The notes under the pieces: generated by a model
Told to the model about the DNA's origin: nothing
Database searches by the model: none
The model's input: only the letters and a program-made list of their open reading frames with translations
In this document: positions 7,311-15,714 of the stretch, piece after piece
Layout: each line of letters begins with the position of its first letter
How positions within the stretch are numbered: position 1 is the stretch's first letter
Position numbers and translations under genes: made by a program
Source: an uncultured Ectothiorhodospiraceae bacterium
GTDB lineage: Bacteria; Pseudomonadota; Gammaproteobacteria; Nevskiales; Oceanococcaceae
DNA length: 64,000 bases
Direction: 5' to 3'
Assembly (NCBI GenBank): GCA_937141935.1
Contig: CAKZQS010000046.1
Location: 1 to 64,000 of the forward strand

Positions 7311-9353
7311 GTGACACGGATTCTTGTCGGCGGCTGCGTGCTGCTCAGCACGGCGGCCTGGGGCGGCGGAATTCCGGCCACGCAGCTTGATGCGATGACG
7401 GTGGTGGGCCAGCCGGCGCCGCGGCCGGCCACCTCGGCCGCGCAAGGTGTGGTCACCGATGTGCAACTGCAATCGCGCCCGGTGGCGCGCACCGCCGAGC
7501 TGCTGGAGTTCGTGCCCGGCATGGTGGCCACGCAGCACAGCGGCGAGGGCAAGGCCAACCAGTATTTTTTGCGCGGCTTCAACCTCGATCACGGCACCGA
7601 CTTCGCCACCTGGTTGGACGGCATGCCGGTCAACCTGCGCTCGCACGGCCACGGCCAGGGCTATACCGACCTCAACTTCTTGATTCCGGAAATGGTCGAG
7701 ACGCTGGTCTACCGCAAGGGCCCCTACGCGGCCGAGGTGGGCGACTTCTCGGCCGCCGGCAGCGCGCACTTCGCGCTGCGCCAGAATCTGGAGGCGCCGC
7801 AAACGACGCTGACGCTGGGCGAGAACGGCTACCGGCGCGGCCTGCTCGCTGCCGCACCGCAGCTTGGCGCCGGCCGCCTGCTGCTGGCCGGCGATGTCAC
7901 CCGCTATGAGGGCCCCTGGGTGCTGGACCAGGACCTGTCGGCGCTGAAGCTGCTGGGCCGCTACAGCCAGGGCCAGGCCGATCAGGGCTACACGCTGACG
8001 GTCATGGCCTACGACAACGAATGGACGGCCACCGACCAGATTCCGCAGCGCGCGGTGGCCAGCGGCGCCATCGACCGCCTGGGCTTCATCGACCCCACCG
8101 TCGGCGGCGACAGCCACCGCTACAGCGTCTCCTTCAACAGCCATACGCACCTGGCACGCGGCCACTGGGGCCTGTCGGCCTATGCCATCGACTACGCGCT
8201 GCAGCTCTATTCCAACTTCACCTATTTCCTCGAGGACCCGGAGGACGGCGACCAGTTTGAGCAGCTCGACGAGCGCCGGGTCTATGGCCTGGCGGCGCAC
8301 CGCAACCTGCCGCTGAACGCCGAGCGCCGCCTGGAACTCGACTACGGCCTGCAACTGCGGCACGACGCGATTGGCGACGTGGGGCTGTTCCGCACCCGCG
8401 CGCGGCAGCGGCTGGGCACCGTGCGCCGCGACCAGGTGGACGAAAGCACCGCCGGGCTGTGGTCCGAGCTGCGCTATGCGCCCGCGCCGCGCTGGCGGCT
8501 AACCGCCGGGCTGCGCGTGGACGCTTACCGTTTCGACGTCGACGCACGGCGCCCGGAGAACTCCGGCAGCGCCGACGACCTGATCGTCTCGCCCAAGCTC
8601 GGCGCGCGTTTTCAGGCCACGCCGGCCCTGTCGTTGTACGCCAACCTGGGGCGCGGCTTTCACAGCAACGACGCGCGCGGCACCGTCATCGCGACCGACC
8701 CGGCCGACCCGGACGGGCCCGGCGTCAGCCCGGTCGAGCCGCTGGTCGCCGCCGATGCCGTGGACCTGGGCGCCGTGCTCCGCCTGGGCTCGACGGCCCA
8801 GCTCTCCATGACGGCCTGGGCGCTGGAGCTGGATTCGGAGCTGGTCTATGTGGGGGATGGCGGGGCCACCGAGGCCGCCGATGCCAGCCGCCGCCGCGGC
8901 CTGGAATTCTCGGCCTACCTCACGCCCTGGCCGGCGCTGATCGTCGACCTCGACTACGCCTATTCGCACGCGCGCTTCGACATCGACGCGGCCGCCGATC
9001 GCATCCCCAACGCCGTGGAGCGCGTGGCCTCGCTGGGGTTGACCCTGACCGGCACGCGCGGCTGGTCGGGGGGGCTGCGGCTGCGGCACCTGGGCCCCGC
9101 CCCGCTGATCGAGGACAACAGCACCCGCTCCGATTCGACCACCGTGCTGAACCTGCGGGTGGATTACGCGGCCAGCGAGTCGCTGCAGCTGAGCCTGAGC
9201 GCCTTCAACCTGCTCGACTCCGAGGACAACGACATCACCTACTTCTACGCCTCGCGCCTGCCCGGCGAGCCGGAGGCCGGGGTCGAGGACACGCATTTCC
9301 ACCCGGTCGAGCCGCGGCAGTTGCGCGCCAGCCTGAGCTGGAGCTGGCGCTAG
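7311..9353 (+). CDS. TonB-dependent outer membrane receptor
   Basis: The 680-residue protein has a short signal peptide, a TonB-box-like region (LDAMTVVGQPA), a plug domain (YFLRGFNLDHGTDFATWLDG; then VYRKGPYAAEVGDFSAAGSA) and a barrel ending in RASLSWSWR, a typical aromatic C-terminal strand. The start is GTG at 7311, chosen because AGGGGGAG precedes it by about 8 nt and the signal peptide follows directly. It differs clearly from the receptor at 4.6 kb, so it is not a tandem duplicate. Its substrate is unknown; receptors with this plug sequence are often annotated only as TonB-dependent receptor. Confidence 0.88.
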   Translation: MTRILVGGCVLLSTAAWGGGIPATQLDAMTVVGQPAPRPATSAAQGVVTDVQLQSRPVARTAELLEFVPGMVATQHSGEGKANQYFLRGFNLDHGTDFATWLDGMPVNLRSHGHGQGYTDLNFLIPEMVETLVYRKGPYAAEVGDFSAAGSAHFALRQNLEAPQTTLTLGENGYRRGLLAAAPQLGAGRLLLAGDVTRYEGPWVLDQDLSALKLLGRYSQGQADQGYTLTVMAYDNEWTATDQIPQRAVASGAIDRLGFIDPTVGGDSHRYSVSFNSHTHLARGHWGLSAYAIDYALQLYSNFTYFLEDPEDGDQFEQLDERRVYGLAAHRNLPLNAERRLELDYGLQLRHDAIGDVGLFRTRARQRLGTVRRDQVDESTAGLWSELRYAPAPRWRLTAGLRVDAYRFDVDARRPENSGSADDLIVSPKLGARFQATPALSLYANLGRGFHSNDARGTVIATDPADPDGPGVSPVEPLVAADAVDLGAVLRLGSTAQLSMTAWALELDSELVYVGDGGATEAADASRRRGLEFSAYLTPWPALIVDLDYAYSHARFDIDAAADRIPNAVERVASLGLTLTGTRGWSGGLRLRHLGPAPLIEDNSTRSDSTTVLNLRVDYAASESLQLSLSAFNLLDSEDNDITYFYASRLPGEPEAGVEDTHFHPVEPRQLRASLSWSWR

Positions 9354-9393
9354 GGCGTACTTCCAGCGTGCGGCCAGGCGCCCAGCCGGTCGT

Positions 9394-9816
9394 CTAGCCG
9401 GGCGCGTGCTGGGCGAAGAACTGGGCGCCGGTCAGCATGGCCGGCGACTCGCCCAGCGAATAGAAGTCGGGCTTGGCGTCCACGAAAATCTGCGCGTCCA
9501 GGCGCCAGTCGGCGCCGCCCTGCAGCAGACCCACCGGCAGCACGTACTGCCCGGTCTGCTTGACCCGGAAATACAGATGCGTGCCGCAGTGCTTGCAAAA
9601 AGCCCGCTGCGCCCATTCCGAGGAGTCATAGGCGGTGATGTGCTCCTCGCCGCTGAAGCGCACCGCGTGGGCGTCCTCCAGCGCGAAGAAGGGCCCGCCG
9701 CCCCAGGTGCGACAGGCGCTGCAATGGCAGGCGCCCACGCCGGGCGCGCTGACGGTGGCCTGCACCTGCACCTGCCCACACAGGAATTGCCCCTGAATCG
9801 CGTGTTCCTTGGCCAT
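9394..9816 (-). CDS. GFA family protein (CENP-V/glutathione-dependent formaldehyde-activating fold)
   Basis: This 140-residue protein belongs to the Mss4-like zinc-binding GFA family. The cysteines are in the expected places: C13 in FLCG, C30/C32/C35 in CHCSAC and C74/C77 in CKHCGTH. Length and Cys spacing match the family. Most members have no proven activity, so the formaldehyde name should not be taken as function. It reads convergent to the TonB receptor upstream on the other strand, with a 40-bp gap, and is followed by no co-directional gene. Confidence 0.88.
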   Translation of the reverse strand: MAKEHAIQGQFLCGQVQVQATVSAPGVGACHCSACRTWGGGPFFALEDAHAVRFSGEEHITAYDSSEWAQRAFCKHCGTHLYFRVKQTGQYVLPVGLLQGGADWRLDAQIFVDAKPDFYSLGESPAMLTGAQFFAQHAPG

Positions 9817-9861
9817 GGCGGTCTCCTCCCTGGTTGTCTGTCGGGCGTGTCCGGCGGCGCC

Positions 9862-11535
9862 TCAACCGGGGTCGATCAGGGCGCAGACCGGGTTGTCGGC
9901 GCCGAAGTTGTCGACGCACTGACGGTGATATCCGCGCTGAATGTAGTCCAGCTGCGCCGGGATGTCTTCGAGGATGCAGCGCTCGGCCACCGACTCGTCG
10001 TAGCAGGCCAGCAGGGCCGGCGGCGCGAAGGCCTCGGGCGGGGCGTCGAACAGCGGCGCGTAGGCCTGGACGCGCAGCAGCGGCGCCGTCAGCGGGCCCA
10101 GCGACACGAACTCCTCATAGCCGGTGAAGGGCAGCACGAAGCCGTCGTCGCCCGTGGGGTTCAGGTAGCTGAACTCCTCCTCCGGCAGGATGTAGCCAAA
10201 GGAGTTCTGGGTCAGGCCAAAGAGCATCACGTCGCGCCCGCCGGCCAGGCTCTGCACGTATTCGCCGAAGGTGTTGGTGGCCTCGCCGGGCAGCGTGACG
10301 ATCTCCAGGTCCTCGCCAAAGCTCAGCCGGGTCACCGGCGTCACCGCATAGGGCGCGAGCTGCGGCAGGTTCTGCGTGAGCGGCCCGACCCCGGGCAGGT
10401 CGCCCAGCGGCAGCTCGGTGAAGTCGTAATAGCGGTTGAAGCCGCCGATGCCGGCCGCGGCCAGAAAGACGGGGTTGGTAACCGGCAGGTAGGCGGTGGC
10501 CGTACGCAGCGTCAACGCGCCGCTGATCGGCCGCGCTTCGGCCAGGCTGGCGGCGGCCGCCAGATCCTCGCCGCGGCAGCGCACACGCACATACACATCG
10601 CCCTCGCAATCGCCGCCGCGCGCCGAGGCATCGGCGATGGGGCCGTTGAAGAACAGCGCCACCCCGCCCTCGCGCTCCAGATAATCCATCGCGCCCAGCG
10701 GGTAATCCGGGTGCGGCACGCGCGGGTCCTCGCCGGTACCCACCGAGGTGGGGTGGGCGTTGTACTGCAGCAGCGAGCCGATCAGCTCGCCGCTGGCCGC
10801 ATCACGGGCGCGCAGGATCGAGGCGGTGGTGTCGGCCTCGGCATCGCGGAACACGCGCGGCCGGCGGTAGTTGTTGAAGTCCGGCAGCTCGCTGCGCTGG
10901 TAGTCCAGCGTGGCCGGCCGGGCCAGCAGCTGTGCCTCGACCGCGGCGTCGGCGGCGGCGACGTACAAATCGGCCACCCAGCTCCGCGGCACGCCGCCCC
11001 ACAGGCCCTGCAGGTCGGCGCCGGCATGGGTATGGGTCTGGCCGAAGACGATGTGCGTGGGGTCGATGCCGGTGGCGGCGCTGACGGCGGCCTTCAGCTC
11101 GTTCTGGATGATGTTGCCGGCGCCCACGGCGTCCAGCGCCAGCAGCAGCACATCGGTGCCCGAGTCGGTGTCGGACAACCACAGCGCGCGGATCCAGGTG
11201 CGCTCCTCCTCGCCTTGCGCGTTGACGTGCACCGGCGCGCCGGCGGGCACCGTCAGGTCGGCATTGATGGGGTCGGGGAAGTTCTGCAGCGGGCCGATGC
11301 CAAAGCCGCCGAGGTGGAAGTTCTGCACCGTGCTGGCCACGCCCAGCCGGCTCTCCTCCTCGCCGGCGATCTGCTCGGCGGTGGGCACCACGCTGCGCTT
11401 GGCCGCGCCGACCAGCAGCGCAGACTCGGCGCGCGGCGCCGGGTCCACGGCCTCGGGGCCCGTGCGCCCGCCATTGCAAGCGGCGAGCAGGCTCAGCGAC
11501 ATCAGGGGGATCAGGGTCGATGCGAATCCGCGCAT
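9862..11535 (-). CDS. Neutral/alkaline ceramidase-like lipoprotein
   Basis: The 557-residue protein has a lipobox (LLAAC at residues 14-18 from this start), so it is probably anchored in the outer membrane. The body resembles the N-terminal domain of neutral ceramidases: an opening VGAAKRSVVPT segment, LWLSDTD...LLLALDAVGAG, a metal-binding FGQTHTHAGADLQGLW motif and, later, VTLPGEATNTFGEYV. Neutral ceramidases hydrolyse the ceramide amide bond with a zinc centre. Start at 11535 was chosen for the lipoprotein signal and the nearby GGAGA. The stop of the GH92 gene is 46 bp upstream, so the two form a probable operon. The actual substrate may differ from ceramide. Confidence 0.75.
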   Translation of the reverse strand: MRGFASTLIPLMSLSLLAACNGGRTGPEAVDPAPRAESALLVGAAKRSVVPTAEQIAGEEESRLGVASTVQNFHLGGFGIGPLQNFPDPINADLTVPAGAPVHVNAQGEEERTWIRALWLSDTDSGTDVLLLALDAVGAGNIIQNELKAAVSAATGIDPTHIVFGQTHTHAGADLQGLWGGVPRSWVADLYVAAADAAVEAQLLARPATLDYQRSELPDFNNYRRPRVFRDAEADTTASILRARDAASGELIGSLLQYNAHPTSVGTGEDPRVPHPDYPLGAMDYLEREGGVALFFNGPIADASARGGDCEGDVYVRVRCRGEDLAAAASLAEARPISGALTLRTATAYLPVTNPVFLAAAGIGGFNRYYDFTELPLGDLPGVGPLTQNLPQLAPYAVTPVTRLSFGEDLEIVTLPGEATNTFGEYVQSLAGGRDVMLFGLTQNSFGYILPEEEFSYLNPTGDDGFVLPFTGYEEFVSLGPLTAPLLRVQAYAPLFDAPPEAFAPPALLACYDESVAERCILEDIPAQLDYIQRGYHRQCVDNFGADNPVCALIDPG

Positions 11536-11581
11536 TGTCAGGTCTCCAGTTCCGGGAGTGCGGGCTGCAGCCGGCGCGCCA

Positions 11582-13909
11582 TCAGGGCGTCGCCTGGCAG
11601 CCAAAACGGCTGATGGGGTCGGTGCTCAGGCTCGGCGGCAACGCGCCGAAGGCCCCCGGGTCGGGCAGCACCGCGGTGCGCAGCGCCAGCGCGGTGGCGC
11701 TGCGCGGCAGCACCAGGGCCGGCGCGTCCAGCGCGGCGCCATCGAGTTCGGCGCCCTGCAGGTAGCCGGCGGGCCCGCGCGTGATGCGCAGCGCGCCGCG
11801 CGGCCGGTGCACGGTGGCCTCCTCGAACTCGGGCGCGCCCAGCACGAACAGCGGCAGGCCGGGGTTGATCGGATACAGACCCAGCATCGTCCACACCAGC
11901 CAGCCCGACAGCGCGCCCAGGTCGTCATTGCCGGGCAGCCCCGCGGCCGTGTCGGTGTACAGGCTGGCGGCGGCCTGGGCGGCCACCTGGCTCTTCCAGT
12001 GCTGGCCGAGGTAGTTATAGAGGTACGGCGCCTGCAGGTCGTGCTCGTTGCCGGGCACATACTGGTTGCCGAAATAGAACACGCCAAACAGCGTGATCTG
12101 GCTTTGCACCGCCGGCCAGGCGATGGGGGCCAGGTTCAGCGGGAAGCCAAAAAAGCTGTCCAGCCGCTGCTCCACCGGCGCCGCGCCGCCCATGCCGGCG
12201 TACAGGCCGGCCAGGTCGTGCATGACCAGCCAGGAGTACTGCCAGGAGGTGCCCTCCTGAAAGCCATAGGGGAACTCCGGCGCGAAGGGGCTGATCCAGT
12301 TGCCCTGCGCGTCGCGCGGGCGGATCCAGCCGCTATCCGGGTCCTGCAGGTTGCGGTAGTTCAGCGCCATGCCCTCGCGCTGCAGCGCCGTCTCGGCGCG
12401 GCCGACGCTGGCGGCCATCGCCGCCAGGGCGAAGTCGGCCAGGCCGTATTCCAGCGTGGTGCCCGCCTCGCGGCCGCCGCCGGTAATCGCATCGAAGGGC
12501 GTGCCGGGCGCCGCCACCGGCTTGTAGCCCAGCTCCAGCTCGGCCTCGCGGGCGCGCACCGTCTGCAGCAGCGCGGCCCAGGCGCGTTCGCGCTCGGCCT
12601 CGCTGAGCAGGCCGCGGCACCAGCCCTCGCCCACATACATCACGGCTGGGTCGCCGGACATATAGCCGGGGTTGCGATTGGCCAGTTGCCAGCGCGGCAG
12701 CGTGCCGGCGATCTCGGCGTATTCAACCATCGACATGACCATGTCGCGGTAGCGCGCCGGGATGATCTCGGCCAGCAGCGCGCTGTGGCCACGGTAGCTG
12801 TCCCACAGCGAGAACTGCGTGTAGCGCGGGGCGCTGCCGTCCTGCCGCAGCGTGTCCTCCATGCGGTAGCGGCCGTCGGCATCCGACAGCAGCGTGGGGA
12901 ATTTCAGTGTGCGGTACAGCGCCGTGTAAAAGCTGCGCAGGCGGTCCTCGCGCGCGCCGCTGACCTCGATGCGGGCCAGCTCGGCATTCCAGCGCGCGCG
13001 CATCGCCTCGCGGTAGCCGGCGAAGTCCCAGTCGGGCATTTCGCGGCGCAGGTTGTTCAGTGCCCCGGCGCGATCCACATAGGACAGCGCGATGCGCAGT
13101 TGCAGCGCGGAGCCCTGCGGGCGCAGCACCAGGCGCAGATCCTCGCCTTCCAATAGCTGGCCGGCGGCCAGCTCGCCCTGGCGGGATTCGATGCGCAGCG
13201 GCTGGTCGGCCTCGAGCGCGAAGTACACCGTGTGCTCCGGGCCCTGGGTGTGCACCTCGCCGAGCAGCACGCCGTCGGGGCGCAGCTCCACAGCGGCCGG
13301 GTGATAGCCCTTGAGGTCGCGGCTGGGGTCAAAGACCACGCCCGGCTGCTGCGCCGCCAGCCAGCCGATGCGGTACATCGCCGCGCGGGCCGTCACCGTC
13401 ACCTCCATCGTCGCCGCCGGTTGCAGCAGGTCCACCTTGTAATAGCCGGGCTCTGCAACCTGCGTGGCCTTGTTGAAGGGCGCCGCATAGGCCGGCAGCG
13501 GCTGGGTGTAGCCCAGCTCGTACAGGTCGCCATCGGCCGGCTGGCCATCAATGGCCAGCAGCGGGAACTGCCCGCCCTGATACACGCCGGCCGACATATG
13601 CACCTGCGACAACCCGGTCAGCAGCGTGTTCTGCACCGAATAGCCGCCGTAGTTCAGCGGGCCCTCGGTGTCCGGGCCGGCGGCGACCATGCCATGCGGG
13701 CTGCTGGCGCCGGGCGTGGTGAAACCCGGCGGGTAGCTGCCGATGAAGGGGTCGACATGGCGCGCCAGATCAGCGGACGCAGCGGCGCCGTCGCGGGCGC
13801 CGGCGACCGCGGGCGCGGTGTTACCGGGGCTCGCTGCCGGATCTCGGCCGCCCTGGCAGCCGGCCAGCATCGCGGCCAGCGCCAGCAGCAGCGCTGCGGG
13901 TGCACGCAT
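11582..13909 (-). CDS. GH92 family glycosidase lipoprotein (alpha-mannosidase-like)
   Basis: The 775-residue protein has a lipobox (LAGC) within 20 residues of its start. The GH92 N-terminal signature follows at once (HVDPFIGS, then TTPGASSPHGMVAAGPDT). The catalytic barrel includes SLWDSYRGHSALLAEI and, near the end, GNDDLGALSGWLVWTMLGLYP, the classical GH92 C-terminal motif with its acidic residues. GH92 enzymes are Ca-dependent exo-acting alpha-mannosidases that act on N-glycans and other mannosides. GGGAGA precedes the ATG at 13909. The ceramidase-like gene follows. The linkage hydrolysed cannot be told from sequence. Confidence 0.9.
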   Translation of the reverse strand: MRAPAALLLALAAMLAGCQGGRDPAASPGNTAPAVAGARDGAAASADLARHVDPFIGSYPPGFTTPGASSPHGMVAAGPDTEGPLNYGGYSVQNTLLTGLSQVHMSAGVYQGGQFPLLAIDGQPADGDLYELGYTQPLPAYAAPFNKATQVAEPGYYKVDLLQPAATMEVTVTARAAMYRIGWLAAQQPGVVFDPSRDLKGYHPAAVELRPDGVLLGEVHTQGPEHTVYFALEADQPLRIESRQGELAAGQLLEGEDLRLVLRPQGSALQLRIALSYVDRAGALNNLRREMPDWDFAGYREAMRARWNAELARIEVSGAREDRLRSFYTALYRTLKFPTLLSDADGRYRMEDTLRQDGSAPRYTQFSLWDSYRGHSALLAEIIPARYRDMVMSMVEYAEIAGTLPRWQLANRNPGYMSGDPAVMYVGEGWCRGLLSEAERERAWAALLQTVRAREAELELGYKPVAAPGTPFDAITGGGREAGTTLEYGLADFALAAMAASVGRAETALQREGMALNYRNLQDPDSGWIRPRDAQGNWISPFAPEFPYGFQEGTSWQYSWLVMHDLAGLYAGMGGAAPVEQRLDSFFGFPLNLAPIAWPAVQSQITLFGVFYFGNQYVPGNEHDLQAPYLYNYLGQHWKSQVAAQAAASLYTDTAAGLPGNDDLGALSGWLVWTMLGLYPINPGLPLFVLGAPEFEEATVHRPRGALRITRGPAGYLQGAELDGAALDAPALVLPRSATALALRTAVLPDPGAFGALPPSLSTDPISRFGCQATP

Positions 13910-13981
13910 CGTGTGGGTCTCCCAACCACCTTTTGCAGCGGCCAGCTTAGGCCAGCGGGCCAGGCGCGCCCAGCGCAAATA

Positions 13982-14034
13982 TTGCTGACGACGCCCGTGT
14001 TGCTGGCGGCGCCCGTGATGCTGGCGGCGCCGGG
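13982..14034. repeat. 18-bp imperfect tandem repeat
   Basis: Three units of about 18 bp start at 13982, 14000 and 14018 (TTGCTGGCGGCGCCCGTG and variants). They lie between the GH92 start and the end of the glutaredoxin-MauE gene. There is no T-run, so this is not an obvious terminator. Confidence 0.7.
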
Positions 14035-14041
14035 CCGGCGG

Positions 14042-14773
14042 CTACAGCCGCAGCAGCATCGCCAGCGCCATGCCGACCATCAGCAGGTTCTCGCTAAGCG
14101 AGACAAAGCCCAGCGGCACATTGCTGTTGCCGCCCACGCAGGCGCACTTGAGCTCGCGCTTGTCGATGTACACGGCCTTGATGACCGAGGCGGCCCCTTC
14201 GCTGCCGATGAACAGCGCCACCGGCGCCACCAGCGCCGGCGCGAATCCGGCCAGCATCCCCAGCCCGGCAAAGGCCTCGGCGTAGGCATAGACACGGGCG
14301 TAGGGGACCCAGCGCTGGCTCAGCAGGTCGTAGGGCAAAAACTGCAGCGTGAAGGCATGCAGGTCGCGCAGCTTCTGCAGCGACAGCAGCACCATCGCGC
14401 TGCCCACGAACCAGGCCAGCGTGTCGAAACGCAGCAGCGGGCCGGCGCTGTTCCAGGCCAGCGCCAGCGCCATCAGCGCGGCCAGCCCGAACAGCGCGAT
14501 GATCGGGCGATAGGTGGTGGCATCGGGGTCCGGCGCCTGGCCCAGATGCGCACGCAGCGCCTCGTAGCCGCCGATGCGCTCGCCGTCGATGAAGGTCTGC
14601 GGGGTGGTCTTGACGCCGTGCTCGGCCTTGAAGGCCTCGGTCTGTTCGCGATCCACCAGCCGGTGGTCGTCGACCGCGTAGCCCTGGCTGCGCAGCAGAT
14701 GCCGCGACATCAGCCCATAGGGGCAGACATGGCCGGCGGTGTCCATGCGATAGAGCGTGGCCTTGCGACTCAT
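14042..14773 (-). CDS. Glutaredoxin-MauE/DoxX-like fusion membrane protein (copy 1)
   Basis: The 243-residue protein begins with a glutaredoxin domain (residues about 5-80: active site CPYG at 17-20, then VKTTPQTFIDGERIGGY with the cis-Pro loop). It continues into a four-helix membrane domain of MauE/DoxX type, ending with KRELKCACVGGNSNVPLG, a conserved Cys-Ala-Cys pair after helix 3. Such fusions are thought to move thiol electrons in the membrane. The ATG overlaps the stop of the DUF411 gene by 4 nt (ATGA), implying translational coupling. A close paralogue lies at 43301-44032 in the copper island. Function is inferred. Confidence 0.85.
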   Translation of the reverse strand: MSRKATLYRMDTAGHVCPYGLMSRHLLRSQGYAVDDHRLVDREQTEAFKAEHGVKTTPQTFIDGERIGGYEALRAHLGQAPDPDATTYRPIIALFGLAALMALALAWNSAGPLLRFDTLAWFVGSAMVLLSLQKLRDLHAFTLQFLPYDLLSQRWVPYARVYAYAEAFAGLGMLAGFAPALVAPVALFIGSEGAASVIKAVYIDKRELKCACVGGNSNVPLGFVSLSENLLMVGMALAMLLRL

Positions 14774-15333
14774 ACGGCACGCCCCTCGGCGCCGGCTGGC
14801 ACCGATTGGTCGGTCTGACCCGGTTGCTGGTGCTGCGCCCAGGCCTGCGGCTCGCTGGCGCCTTCCACGCCGTAGAGCCAGACCGTGTAGGGCTGGCGCC
14901 GGTCGCCGACCTCCATGCCGGGCGAGCCCAGCGGCATGCCGGGCACCGCCAGGCCGGCGGCGGCGGGCCGCTCGCGCAGCAAGCGGCGCACATCCTCGGC
15001 CGGCACATGGCCTTCGATCACATAGCCATCGATGGTCGCCGTGTGGCAGGAGCCCAGCTCGGCCGGCACGCCCAGGCGGGCCTTGACCTTGTTGATCTGC
15101 GGCTCCTCGACCACCTCGACGGTGAAGCCTTCGGCCTGCATGTATTCGGCCCAGGCGCCGCAGCAGCCGCAGGTGGGGCTCTTGTAGACCACCAGCGGGG
15201 GCGGCGGCTCGGCTTTCTGTGCGGCGGCGCCTTGTTGCGGGGCCGGGGCCTGCTCGGCGCCGCAGGCGCTCAGCAGCAGAAGCAGGAGGGGGGTCAGCAG
15301 TCGGGTCATGGCGGTCGCAGTGGCAGCAATCAT
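14770..15333 (-). CDS. DUF411 metal-binding lipoprotein (copy 1)
   Basis: The protein is 187 residues from 15333, or 179 from the ATG at 15309; neither start has a strong ribosome site. A lipobox (LLSAC) is followed by a Pro/Ala/Gln spacer and the DUF411 domain. The domain shows YKSPTCGCCGAW (thioredoxin-like Cys cluster), GSCHTATIDGYVIEGHVPA and GLAVPGMPLGSPGME. DUF411 proteins are commonly found with copper genes and are thought to bind metal, but their mechanism is not established. The gene overlaps the glutaredoxin-MauE gene by ATGA. It is paralogous to the gene at 41329-41919. Confidence 0.85.
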   Translation of the reverse strand: MIAATATAMTRLLTPLLLLLLSACGAEQAPAPQQGAAAQKAEPPPPLVVYKSPTCGCCGAWAEYMQAEGFTVEVVEEPQINKVKARLGVPAELGSCHTATIDGYVIEGHVPAEDVRRLLRERPAAAGLAVPGMPLGSPGMEVGDRRQPYTVWLYGVEGASEPQAWAQHQQPGQTDQSVPAGAEGRAV

Positions 15334-15714
15334 GGGCTTATCTTCGCCTGTAGCGGCCCGGTCACGCAGAGGCGCATAGGTCACGCTGGCAAGTCCCGTG
15401 CAGGCTGCAGGGGCTTGCGCGAGGCCGACAAGGGGGCATGACCTAGCGCCGCCCCCACCGTCGCCACTCCCATCACCGGCCCCGCACAACGGCACCAGCA
15501 CGGTGCGCGGCCGGCCCCGCCTGCGCCTTTGCGGGGCGCCGTTCGCGCGCTCGGGCCCGCCGGCGGGCCCGCTGGGCAGGGCCGCTGGCCGGCGCTTTGC
15601 CATCCAAGTGGCTGATCGCGGACGCGTTTTTGTGCACTGCGCCATAACTGGCATGGCGCTTGCTCCACACAGGGGTGATTGGGTGCCGTCCGCACCCCGC
15701 TGAGAGAACCGACA
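15334..15714. other. Divergent intergenic region between DUF411 and amidase genes
   Basis: No convincing gene was found in this 381-bp stretch. Apart from the inverted repeat at 15639-15659 it shows no clear structure. It should hold the promoters of both flanking genes, but I could not fix their -35/-10 boxes. Confidence 0.5.
15639..15659. promoter_or_regulatory. Inverted repeat, possible operator
   Basis: GCGCCAT and ATGGCGC are perfect 7-bp arms around a 7-nt centre, 55 bp upstream of the amidase start. Shape and position suit a regulator site, but no regulator gene is adjacent. Confidence 0.35.
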
